Below, one piece after another: positions 1-8,165 of a DNA stretch of 15,593 nucleotides. Origin of the DNA: Spirogloea muscicola (taxonomy: Eukaryota > Streptophyta > Zygnematophyceae > Spirogloeales > Spirogloeaceae); NCBI GenBank assembly GCA_009602725.1, contig WELB01000109.1:451910-467502 (forward strand). The letters are read 5' to 3'. The position numbers and the translations under genes were made by a program. The stretch's first letter is position 1. The number at the start of each line of letters is the position of its first letter. The notes beneath the pieces were generated by a model that was not told the DNA's origin, ran no database searches, and worked only from the letters and a program-made list of their open reading frames with translations.

Positions 1-240
1 GTCTACCGGTTCACCATGGAAGCGACGGGCGATTGCGTGGCGGGCGAGCTGGTTAAGTAGCTCAAGCCACCGAGCGCCCAGTGCCCCATGGATGTCAATT
101 GCCAACGGGAAGAACTCGTCTTCCGGTGGATGGTCGGCGTACTTGATCTCTTTTGCCCGAGCGGCGCAGGCGACCGCATACCCAGCCTTGGTGGCAGACT
201 GGGCTGGGTGGGAGCGGTCAAATGCGTCGGTAGTCAATAG
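1..240 (-). mobile_element. C-terminal remnant of a non-LTR retrotransposon-like ORF (partial)
   Basis: Read on the minus strand from 240 down to 1, one frame is open for 80 codons and runs off the left edge. It contains AKEIKYADHPPEDEFFPLAI followed by a GALGARWLELLNQLAR-like helix. From memory of the family, algal and plant non-LTR (LINE-like) polyproteins end in a block with this pattern: Ala-rich helix, an AxxxKxxKY motif, a short linker, 'F-x-PLA(V/I)', a 'G-x-LG' turn, and a terminal Leu/Ala-rich helix. The upstream side (above 240) turns into Pro/Cys/Leu-rich translation with no domain, so the element appears 5'-truncated, as is usual for retroposed copies, or an intron or junction lies there. 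The reverse transcriptase core is not in the window. A host gene with a similar tail cannot be excluded. Confidence 0.5.
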
Positions 241-536
241 GGTGGCCAAGGCAAGCCAAGGCACTGCGGGTCCAGGCAGCAGGCGGCAGGAAGGCGGCGG
301 GGCCGCCCACGAGAGCGCCAAGGCGGGGCGGGCCGCTCGTTCTGGAAGCGGCCGGCGCCGGGGGGCGAGGGCCGTCCGATGGCGGCGCGCATCCGGCGGC
401 GCGGAGCGCGCGTGGGGCCCGCCGCCCCCGTACTACCCCGCCGCCGTCCGGGCTTGGCGCATCGGTCCCGCACCCCGTGTCCCGTCGCCGGTCCCGCTTT
501 CCTCCTGGTTGTTCCAGCTGGTTGCTCCAGCCCCTA

Positions 537-620
537 TTCGCACTCAAGCTCCCTCAGACCTTGTCCATTCTTTTGGGCTGGCCTTTCCCAGCCACCAGTC
601 AATCTGGCCGCGCTTTCTGT
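537..620 (+). repeat. Dispersed hairpin repeat, copy A (left arm of a fold-back pair)
   Basis: This stretch matches the reverse complement of 1017-1098 at about 90% by eye over its core (551-620). Its centre, GGGCTGGCCTTTCCCAGCC (575-593), is itself a short hairpin. Adjacent sequence 622-648 (ATTCTCAATGGGC then AGCACTTTCT) recurs in copy D near the right edge. It is probably a MITE-like or degenerate mobile repeat. Confidence 0.65.
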
Positions 621-656
621 CATTCTCAATGGGCGAGCACTTTCTTTTCCTCCTCC

Positions 657-672
657 TTTTTTTTTTTTTTTT
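657..672. repeat. Homopolymer T16 tract
   Basis: There are sixteen consecutive T on the plus strand, preceded by a CT-rich stretch. Read on the minus strand it is A16, which could be the poly(A) tail of a retroposed sequence. No matching source RNA or target-site duplication was identified, so it may be a simple homopolymer. Confidence 0.8.
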
Positions 673-843
673 GAGCAAGTACAAGGACCACCCGATTGCC
701 TTGCATCGCCGGGCTGGTCGCGCCCTTGCAGCAGCCCCCCTCTGGTCTGCGCAGCGGGGTTGCTCTTCCTCCCCTCACCTCATCTGACTTCCTACTGCCG
801 GCACGGGGGTGTTGAGGGCGCCCTGTCTGCCTAGCCTTTGGCT

Positions 844-917
844 CCGTCATGAACACCTGTATGCATCTGGCTGGCAGTTTACAGCCGATCCTTTGACATC
901 AGCAGCCGCATTTCTTT
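844..917 (+). repeat. 74-bp direct duplication, copy 1
   Basis: CCGTCATGAACACCTGTATG and the following bases through the AGCAGCCGC segment recur at 1450-1522, offset 606 bp. There are only a handful of substitutions and one single-base indel near the 3' end. The copy lies between the two arms of the fold-back pair. Confidence 0.8.
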
Positions 918-1016
918 TTCCGGCCCCCCTCTCGCACACCTCGTGCTGGCCTGATCTGGCGCCCCCCCTCCCGTTCACCATCACACGCGCACCGCGCGCG
1001 CCTTGCCGAGGAGAAT

Positions 1017-1098
1017 AGGAAGCGCGGCCAGATTGACTGGCGGCTGGGAAAGGCCTGCCCAAGAGAATGGACAAGATCTGAAGGAGCAGGAGTGCGAA
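1017..1098 (-). repeat. Dispersed hairpin repeat, copy B (right arm of a fold-back pair)
   Basis: Its reverse complement aligns with 537-620: TTCGCACTC, then CTTCAG-TCTTGTCCATTC, then TTTCCCAGCC-CCAGTCAATC and TGGCCGCGCTT. With copy A it forms arms of about 83 bp around a loop of about 400 bp that contains copy 1 of the direct duplication. Confidence 0.65.
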
Positions 1099-1651
1099 GG
1101 ACTAGGACTAAGACATCAGCCAGGGGTGTGCCCACTCTTCTGGCCCGGCCCTTCCCACAGCCACTGCTCCTCGCCTCCCCTTCTTCCGCCCCTCGGACAG
1201 GGGCATGTCGCTCATCCGGACGGAATCAGCTCGTCCCAAGGAGGCCAGCGCTGCGGAAAGCCAGCCCACGGAGACTGGGCAGAGGAGCCGGGAAGGAGTA
1301 CCAAGCTCTTGCCGAATTGCGGCTCGCATCATGACAGCAGCCGCAGTCTTCTCAAAACGCGGCCCGTGCCCGGCAGCCCGCCGGCCGTCGGTCCCCGCCT
1401 GCAGCTCCCCCTCGGGAGTAGCGCTCCCCGCCCCGTCTCCCCTCCACGCCCGTCATGAACACCTGTATGCATCTGGCTGGCATTTCACAGCCGATTCTTT
1501 CATATCAGCAGCCGCTTTCTTTCACGCCCACCCCCTCGCCCACCGCCGCCGCCGCCACCCCCCCCTGCCGCCGCCGCCGCCGTCGCCACCGCCGCCTCCA
1601 TGGTGGCAGCCTCCCACCCGGCCCCGCCCCTCCACACGCCCGGGCCCCAGC
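1099..1651 (+). promoter_or_regulatory. 5' flank and leader of the Kelch gene
   Basis: No gene is recognised here. The segment contains copy 2 of the 74-bp duplication and, at about 1535-1605, a CCG/CCT-rich low-complexity run just upstream of the Kelch ATG. The frame of Kelch exon 1 remains open upward to ATG codons at 1331 and 1205, but that translation is compositionally noise-like and crosses the duplicated repeat. It is therefore treated as promoter and 5' leader. No TATA box was identified. Confidence 0.35.
1450..1522 (+). repeat. 74-bp direct duplication, copy 2
   Basis: This is the second copy of the element at 844-917, ending about 130 bp upstream of the Kelch start codon. If transcription starts upstream of it, the repeat would sit in the 5' UTR or core promoter. 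Confidence 0.8.
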
Positions 1652-4093
1652 ATGCAGCGACGGCCGCGTGACCCCGCCTCCGCCGCCGCCAACACCCCGC
1701 CGCCGGGCCACGACGCTGCTGCCTCCCACAGCGCTGGCGCTGCCGCAGCCGCGAGGTGGACTGTGCCGGAGCCGCTGAGCCTGCCTCCTCCCGAGCGGTG
1801 GGGCCACTCTGCCTGCTACTCCGACGGGAACCTGCTCGTCTTCGGGGTACGGCCTAAGGGTGCCCACTGCCGAGACCAGCTCGCCGCCGGCAGCCTCTGC
1901 TCGCCGAGCTGCACTGCTGGCGCCGCCAGCAGCAGAGCACCAGTGCAGATCGCGGCGAACAGCACTGCCTCCCGTGAGCGCTGTTGTGGTGAAGACGTCC
2001 TTCAGTTGCTGCTATTGCCGGCAACAGGGGCAAGACAGCCCCCTTGACGGCTGGCCGTGATCGACTGGAGAACGACCAGCCAATGCTGCCACGTCGGGGT
2101 GGAGCGTCCTTCACTCGCCTGGACGGGCTGAGAGGCCGGGCGACAGTCGGTTGACTTGGAACGGCAAGCTTGACGCCTGACAGGGCTCCACATCGCCACG
2201 ACCGCACTGGAGTGGGAGAAGTCGGGGTGCTGCTGCTGATCGCAGCCGGCGTCTGTCCTGCCACTGCAGGGCTGCTGCGGAGGGCACCACTTCACCAATG
2301 TCGTCGTGCTCAGCACGTCCACGTGGAGCTGGACGCCGCTCGCGACGGCCGGCTGGCTGCCTGGCCCGAGAGACAGCCACAGCGCCGTCATGTACGGCAG
2401 GAAGATGGTCGTCTTCGGGGGCACCGACGGCAGCCGCAAGGTGAACGACGTCCACATCCTGGACCTCGACTCCCTGGAGTGGACGTGCCCCAACACCACC
2501 GGCCAGCTCCCGGCTCCCCGGGAGAGCCACAGCGCCGTCCTTGTGGACGGCAGCAAGATGCTCGTCTTCGGCGGCAGCGGCGAAGGCGAAGGCGCGTACT
2601 TGAACGACGTCCACCTCCTGGACCTGGATGAGATGGCGTGGCGCTCCCCGGAGATCAGCGGTGACATTCCAGTGAGCAGGGACAGTCAGGCGGCGGCTTT
2701 GGTGGACGGCAACAAGCTCCTCGTCTTCGGGGGCGACTGCGGCGACCGATACCTCGCCGACATCGACATCTTGGACCTTGCAACCATGACTTGGTCGAGG
2801 GTCGGTGCCAGTCGCTTCTTCCCACTGGAGGTCTGAGGGGCGTGCATGCCTGAGTGCAAGTCCACTCCAAAGCACTCCCCAAAATGGGCTACACGGCAGG
2901 GCAAGGGCAGGGGCAGTAACTTCCCGCGTGCTGTGCAGTCGGGAGCAGGTGTGCTGATCGGTACTCGATGGCTGGCCTGAGCCGCCAGCTGCATCGTGCA
3001 TGGCTGCAGCTAGAGTCGCTCAGCCTGCACTGCCCTGACGCGCGGGCGGGTCACACGGCAGTCGCGTGGGAGAGTAAGGTGCTCGCCCCTTCACCTCCCG
3101 ACAAGCGAGAGGCCACAGACGCCGCACTCGCCCAGGCCGCAAGAGCGAGGCATCTGCCTTGCTACTTGCTCGCTCATGTGCCCTGATGCCTGTCAGGTGT
3201 ATGTCTTCGGAGGAGTCGGGAACCGAGCCTACTACAACGACGTGTGGATGCTGGACATTAGCCTGTGCTCGTGGACGCTTCTGGATGTCTGTGGCTCAGT
3301 GCCCCGTGGCCGCTTCTCGCATTCAGCGACTCAAGCCGGCAGCTCCAGCATTCTTTACGGCGGGTACAGATGCTCCTCGGCGGCCAAGCATCTCACAGCG
3401 TGCCCCTCATACCAGTCGTGCTGGTAGTCCTGGCTCTCAGCGCAGCAGCTTCTCTAACAGCGTGACATCTCTTTGTGGGAGATATGCCTCCACCATTGCA
3501 GGTGTGGCGAGAACGACGTGCCGCTCGGCGACCTGTTTGTCCTGCAGCTCGCCCAGGGCGACGTCATTGGTCACGAGTCGAGCATGTGGCAGCCCGTGAC
3601 GCTGTCGTCACCACCCACCATGACGCCCAGCCACCGGAAGAAGCCCAAGTACAGCATGGCGCGTGTTGCTCCCGCACCCGAGCTTGCCAGGCCAGCGGCC
3701 CGGCAGCCCCACTCGCTAATCGGGGCGGATGTCCAAGGCGTCATCGACGGCCTCTTTGATGCAGGGTTCCTGCTCTCTGCAGAGGTTGGCGGGCGCCACT
3801 TCAGAGGCATCCTCTTCAACCCCCTCGGATCTCTGCCGCTAGTACCTGCTGGCGGCAGTGCTGGCGCTGGAGCCGACGTTGGCGCAAGTTCTGATGGTGG
3901 ACCAAGTAGCATCGGGCAGCTCATGATGCAGGGATTCCCCAGGCCCGGCGAGAGCGGCCTGACTGAGACCGTCTGGGGCCGGCCCGTCAGCCGGCAAGCA
4001 GCTCCAAGCCTCACGACGCTGGCGGACCCCGTTGGCATGGCCGACTTGAGCTGCCTGCAGGCTGACCTGGACTACTGGGAGGGCGAGTTGTGA
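1652..4093 (+). CDS. Kelch-repeat beta-propeller protein with extra C-terminal module, 5 exons
   Basis: Modelled exons are 1652-1846, 2270-2800, 3010-3078, 3197-3363 and 3502-4093, giving 517 aa. All introns are GT-AG (phases 0,0,0,2), and each junction falls inside a Kelch motif and restores it. For example, LLVFG joins GCCGGHHF, MTWSR joins LESLSL, WESK joins VYVFGG, and ILYG joins GCGEND through a split Gly codon. About six Kelch blades follow: R-x-S/G-HSA at the start of a blade, (V/L)-(Y/L)-VFGG in the middle, and a following ND-x-LD-x-x-x-W. The GG pairs at about 65, 107, 159, 212, 270 and 320 mark the blades. Kelch propellers are protein-interaction platforms with no fixed catalytic role. 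After residue ~340 comes a basic HRKKPKY segment, then a module at about 399-428 (GVIDGLFDAGFLLSAEVGG, HFRGILF), then a Gly/Ala-rich tail. ATG 1652 was chosen because upstream in-frame ATGs lie in repetitive sequence. The family call is firm; the exact function is unknown. Confidence 0.85.
3734..3823 (+). other. C-terminal 'G-x-IDG-x-FD-x-G(F/Y)L...RG-(I/V)-L(F/Y)' module of the Kelch protein
   Basis: This encodes residues ~399-428: QGVIDGLFDAGFLLSAEVGG followed by RHFRGILFNP. From memory, a closely similar short motif follows the ARID domain in plant ARID-HMG proteins and may also end some plant Kelch-repeat proteins. It looks like a small beta-hairpin or ligand module separate from the propeller. 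Recognition is by pattern only and its molecular role is unknown. Confidence 0.4.
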
Positions 4094-5370
4094 TCGGCCA
4101 ACTTGAATTGCAATCCGCTCAGTGTGGAAGACCCAGCGCTGGGTTTGGGTTTGCTTGTTGTCGTGCTACATGAGAAGGTGCAAGGTGACCTTGATGGGGC
4201 TAGATGAAGAGTGTTTGCAGTTGTGGGCAAGTACAAGGACACAAACAAGCATACACCGACTACGCAGTTAAGATGGACCAAACAAACGTTAGAATACCCT
4301 TGGTCTCGGCCAGATTCCAAATGTGATTGAGAGCACCTGTGCGGAGCAATCTTCGAGAAAAAACTACTGACAGTCCGCATCTCCACGCGATTGCACGCTG
4401 GCAAACTCGACAATACCAGAGAACGAGTCATTCGTCTTTGTCAGACCCCAGAATGAAGTCAAGTAAAGCTCGAACTCGGGACAGAGGCAAGGTCTTGGGC
4501 ATTCATTGTGGACAAAGGAAACCGCTCCGGAGGTCCCTAATGACCGGCATCACAGCAGGCTTTGTCGCATATCTGGGCTGATCGGGGATACGGTTGCTGC
4601 TCACAAGCGGTTGCAGCCGCTTTCTTCACAAGGAGCTTTCCTTGTGAGCAGCATGCGAGTGGCATCTGCGCACTTTGGTCCAGTCGAAGATGATACAAGC
4701 CCGTAAATCAGAAGCAGCATGCTCCAGCAGCATGGACACATGGCTTCGAACACTACTTCGTCTCATCCTGGTGCCTTGATGACTATTTCACTGACAAGGT
4801 GTTAGGACATGGACAATCTGTGAAACAGTGACGGCGGAATGTGGCCTCTGCAGGTACGAGGAATGACTGAGCACAAAGGATGACGCCCCCTTGCACTTTG
4901 GTAAAGGTGAGCGCACGGTTACGACAGGGAGCTGAGCCAAAAGAAACTGTGGAGAAGACCATCTTATACTGAGGAGTGCAGATACCCATCAACAGTGCCA
5001 GGACTGTCCCAGACACCTGTCCTTGTGTGTCGCATCTGTGTTCCTGACTCTTCCAGCGTGCAAAGTCTGCCACCCTACCCAACACTGGATGCGTTCAGGT
5101 GCTGCCATACAGAGTAGCCCCCTCAAACTGCAGCTGCCTTGCAAGCCATGTTCAAGCTTCTGCAGTATGGCCTACTAGGAAGCTTGCAAAGGGCCTGGCC
5201 ACCGCCATGTACTGATCTCGTAATTATGGATGCGCACATTCTTGTGGCGGGTGAAGGCCACCAGTGACATGATAGCTAATCTGATGGCTGGCGACCCGTT
5301 CACGTTCGAGCTGAGCTAGGTACCCTGGCCCTGCAGACAAAAGGCTAGCAGGTTATTTGTAGTAGCAAAT
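4094..5370. other. Convergent intergenic region (3' flanks of Kelch and RS genes)
   Basis: No convincing gene was found. The longest frame is 100 codons on the minus strand (4783-5085); it has no recognisable motif, unusual Cys content and no splice-supported neighbours. Base composition is visibly less GC-rich than in the flanking exons. The stretch presumably holds the 3' UTRs of the two converging genes. No clear chlorophyte TGTAA polyadenylation signal was found. Confidence 0.5.
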
Positions 5371-8165
5371 CTAAGGAGCGGCAGGAGCAATACGGGTTTG
5401 CAAGGACAGCGGAGACACCGAGGACTTTGCAGCAAGGCCCTTCAAGCAAGAGCTGTAGTGTGGCAACACCTGGGCTGCTGCTGCTGCAGCAGCAGCAGCA
5501 GCACGTGACGCCCGCAAGAGGCGCGCCCGCTCCTGCCACGGCGGGGCTTTTGGCTGCTGCTGCTCCTCACAGTCACAGGCGCACGCAGACTCAGATCATA
5601 CCCGCGGTGCAACATATATGTCAATGCAGGCAGAGTTGAGGGCTAGGTGCAACAATGGCAAGCGACCAGCACGCAGAGCCGCACCTCGTGCGCGGCGCCC
5701 ACCATGGAGGGGCGAGCTTGCACAGTATAGGTGTCCGCCTCCTCCACCATGGTGGCTCCTTCCAGCTCCTCCAGGCACAAGGACTCCACGGCAGGCTGCT
5801 TTGGCAGGCCTTGGCTCTGCTTTCCATTCAACTTGGCGGCTCGTCCTGATCGATCAGCTCTGAGAGTGGCCGCATGACCAAAGATGGCCGCATCATGGGC
5901 TGCTTGGAGCTGCGCCTCTTTCTTCTGCGCCCGTGCAGACAAGGTGGTGTGAGTCAGTCCGAGTCGTGGCCAAACAGTGTGCTATCACAGGCCCGCACTG
6001 TGCGTCCAGATGACCGTCAGCGATTCCAGGATCCCTGCGGCGGCAGCAGGTCAAGGGCGGGCGTCCTTGTCATGGGGCTTGAAGCTCAGAAGACCTGGGT
6101 CTGCGAGGAGAACAGGGACGCTCCCACGGCCTCGTGGTGCACGCTGTGCTCTCCCCAGATTTCACCATCTGCCAGAAGCAGGACGCAACTGCGACCAGTC
6201 ACTATGTGTGGCTAGGCTTCACGCAGTCCCCAGGTTGGTGTCATCGTGCAGTGTGTTTGCACTGTCTCAGCAGGGGCACTGACTCTCGGGTCGCTGCAGC
6301 GAGGCGTCGTCGTCCAGCGGTGCGCTGCTGCTGAAGTCAAAGCGCTCCCACTCGCCCGTCATGCCCTTGGCCGTGTCCTTGGACACTGCCCGCCACGCCC
6401 AGACAAGAGCCGAGGTGGCCATGTCAGTGGTAGGCAGCTGCTGAAGCCAGCTGCTCGCTTGGCAGAGCTTCTGGCAGCCACCGACAAGATGTGGAGGAGC
6501 GCCAGACGAGCAGGTTCTGGCTCACCCATCTCGGACAGCTGGAGCTTCATCTGAGCCTTCACCCTCTCCGCAGCGCTCTGGAGCAAGAGCAAGCAGCACT
6601 GCCGCTGCGTCACGCCCTCCTCTCACCGGCGGCAAGTGCGCCGCAAGCCATTGGGCAGCGCTCTGCTCACCATATTGTCAAAGCCCGGGATGCGGTCTGC
6701 AAGGCCGTCCCGATGAGCTCCCCGGTGACGGTCATCGGGCCTGCTGCCATGACCAACGGGCAAAGGACCCTTTGCCCGTTGGGAGGACGCTGCCGCCGCC
6801 CGGTGCTCGGCAGCAGTTTTCCGGCGCCCTCCGGGGCTTCGACTCCGCCGCCCTTGCCTGTCATCACGGTGGTCGCGGCTGCGGCTGCGGCTGCGGCTGG
6901 GGCTCCGCCGCCGCCGCCGATGGCCTCGACCAGGGCTACTACTGCTGCTCCTGCGCCTCCTCCTTCGCTCCCGGCCTCCGCCATGGCCGCGGCTGGTGCT
7001 GCGGCTGCGCCGCCGGCCACGGTGCCTCCCGCGGCTGCGGCTGCGGCTGCGGCTGCGGCGGCGGCGACAATTGCTGCGGCGAGGGCAGCGGCGGCGGCAC
7101 CGCACGGTAGCTGGCCGCAGGACGTAAGCCCGGCGGTGTTCTGTAGGCAGTCGTTGGAGACGCCGCCTCTGGCCGGGGTGGCTCCTGGCCTTGGCCCTGG
7201 CGGCCCGCCTCTACTGGTGACAGCGGCCCTTTGGCGGCGGTGATGGCAGAGGGCGGGAGGACAGCGGCGCTGGCAGAGGAGAACGCTGCCCTGGAAGGGC
7301 CGGCATTCACCACATACACGTAGCCTGACAGCGGCTGCCGCTGCGCTGGCGGCTGCTCCTGCCTCCTGTCGTGGCCATTAACTGTCGAGGCCTGAGCCGC
7401 CATCGTGGCCGCCGCTGGCGAGTCTGTGGCGACGGCAGTCGTGGCGGCACTGCGGACAACAAAGTGTGGCAGGCCCGAGTGCTCGCGCAGCATGCCAGCG
7501 GCTATCGGTGCCGACATCGCCCCTGCCGAGGCGGCCCCGGTGCCACCAGCGGGGGCGCCCTCCGGCTTCTCGGAGCCGTCGCCACCGGCCGCTGCGGACG
7601 CTGCTGCACGCTGCGCCGTCCGCGCCGGCACTGGCGGCGGCAGGAACGGAAACAGTCCATTGACGCTCCTGCCAGCGGGCTCTGCGGACGCCCTCTTTGG
7701 GGAGCTGGGCGGCTGCTGCTGGGAGGCCACGTCTGCGGCTGCTGCTGGTGCCCCTTGTTGAGGTGCAGCAGTGGTGGGGGCCAAGGAGGCGGACAGACGA
7801 CCACGGTCATCGCCGCTGCCACCGCTGCCGGAGCTGGCTCTGCGACTGTTGCGCAGCATGTGCTCGATGGCCATGGCCATTGGCGTCGCCGTGGCGCTGC
7901 CTGCCGCGGTGCCAGGCATGGTGAACCTGCTGCTGTGAGCCGTCGGCTCGGCCAGTGACGGCGGTGCTCCATGCACCTGGTACTGCGCAAGGACTGTGGC
8001 GGCACTCAANCGCCGGCGCTGCTCCGCCGCCTGCGGCAATCGCGGCACCCGCGCCCGCGGCGGGGCGGCAGGAGGCGCTGCCCGATGACCGCTGCCTGGC
8101 GGAGCCCGAGCCTCCCGCCGAGAGCCAGGTCCGCCGGCCCCCACACGCGCCTCAGGCTGCCGCAT
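5371..8165 (-). CDS. RS-domain (Arg/Ser-rich) nuclear-type protein, about 7 exons
   Basis: Phase-consistent minus-strand exons are 8165-7318, 7073-6671, 6577-6526, 6385-6284, 6168-6095, 5924-5685 and 5559-5371, about 635 aa in all. Residues 1-282 are low-complexity Ala/Pro/Ser/Gln. Exon 2 encodes a textbook RS domain: (RS)4, RRRSRSTSRGHGG, RRRRRRSSSSSPGR, RRRRRSPSRSRSRSRDHRDD, SRSPGGRRK. Then come a basic amphipathic stretch (ERVKAQMKLQLSEM), a conserved-looking block (MTGEWERFDFSSSAPLDDDA), GEIWGEHSVHHEA, KKEAQLQAAHDAAIFGHA, and a PPWQERARLLRASR tail with poly-Ala. RS domains bind other RS proteins and RNA in the spliceosome or nuclear speckles. The order RS domain then ER-K-x-x-M-x-x-QL helix recalls CLASRP-like splicing proteins, but no named family is claimed. 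Exons 2-4 are strongest (GTGAGC donors). The exon 1/2 junction, the last intron (donor GTGCGG at 5684) and the start are uncertain. In-frame ATGs also occur at 8366, 8246 and 7919, and an unresolved base lies at 8010. Confidence 0.6.
5472..5503. repeat. Back-to-back CTG/CAG trinucleotide repeats (self-complementary)
   Basis: Several CTG units are followed directly by several CAG units, so the tract is nearly self-complementary and can fold into a hairpin. On the minus strand, in the frame of the last RS-gene exon, it encodes a run of about ten Ala. It is likely length-variable. Confidence 0.8.
6876..6900. repeat. GGCTGC hexamer repeat (RS-domain array 1)
   Basis: GCGGCTGCGGCTGCGGCTGC on the plus strand reads as alternating Arg-Ser on the minus strand in the RS frame (the PSRSRSRSRD segment). 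Hexamer slippage expands or contracts this array in RS units without shifting frame. Confidence 0.75.
7030..7066. repeat. GGCTGC hexamer repeat (RS-domain array 2)
   Basis: This second hexamer array gives RSRSRSRSR on the minus strand in the RS frame, and PQPQPQPQP in the overlapping minus-strand frame continuous with exon 1. It also supplies several tandem GCCGCAG acceptor candidates. Confidence 0.75.
7074..7317 (-). other. Putative stop-free (retainable) intron of the RS gene
   Basis: A GTATGT donor at 7317 (phase 2) and a GCCGCAG acceptor ending at 7074 join exon 1 (…SGYV) to the RS frame (NCRRRRSRS…) in phase. The length of 244 nt is not a multiple of three. The interval itself has no stop in the exon-1 frame, which continues to a TAG at 6939-6941 as a Pro/Gln-rich C-terminus. 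Retention would therefore produce a 475-codon-style P/Q-tailed protein lacking the RS domain. Other acceptors in array 2 are also phase-compatible. Confidence 0.35.
8010..8010. other. Unresolved base (N)
   Basis: A single ambiguous base lies within a GC-rich stretch of RS-gene exon 1. It makes one codon unreadable and leaves open a hidden indel, which would change the N-terminal frame and the choice of start. Confidence 1.

Noticed and set aside
675-688. 14-bp match GCAAGTACAAGGAC shared with 4227-4240
   Set aside because: A match of this length is expected by chance about once in a window this size, and the flanks do not align.
92-787. 231-codon plus-strand ORF at the left
   Set aside because: It crosses the fold-back repeat and the T16 tract (a poly-Phe run), has no domain, and overlaps the minus-strand retroelement-like frame. 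It is a GC-rich chance ORF.
1854-3001. Minus-strand ORFs of 136, 221 and 296 codons over the Kelch gene
   Set aside because: They are antisense shadows of the Kelch exons. The Kelch motifs and splice phases on the plus strand explain the open frames.
4783-5085. 100-codon minus-strand ORF between the Kelch and RS genes
   Set aside because: There is no recognisable motif, no splice context and no neighbouring exons in phase. It is kept only as part of the intergenic note.
6491-7243. 250-codon plus-strand ORF with poly-Ala
   Set aside because: It is antisense to the RS domain. Its Ala runs are the complement of the hexamer arrays, and the minus-strand exons have phase-matched splice sites and non-repetitive conserved-looking peptides.
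7371-7958. 195-codon plus-strand ORF
   Set aside because: It is a Cys/Gly/Arg-rich translation typical of the wrong strand of an Ala/Pro-rich coding exon, and no domain was seen.
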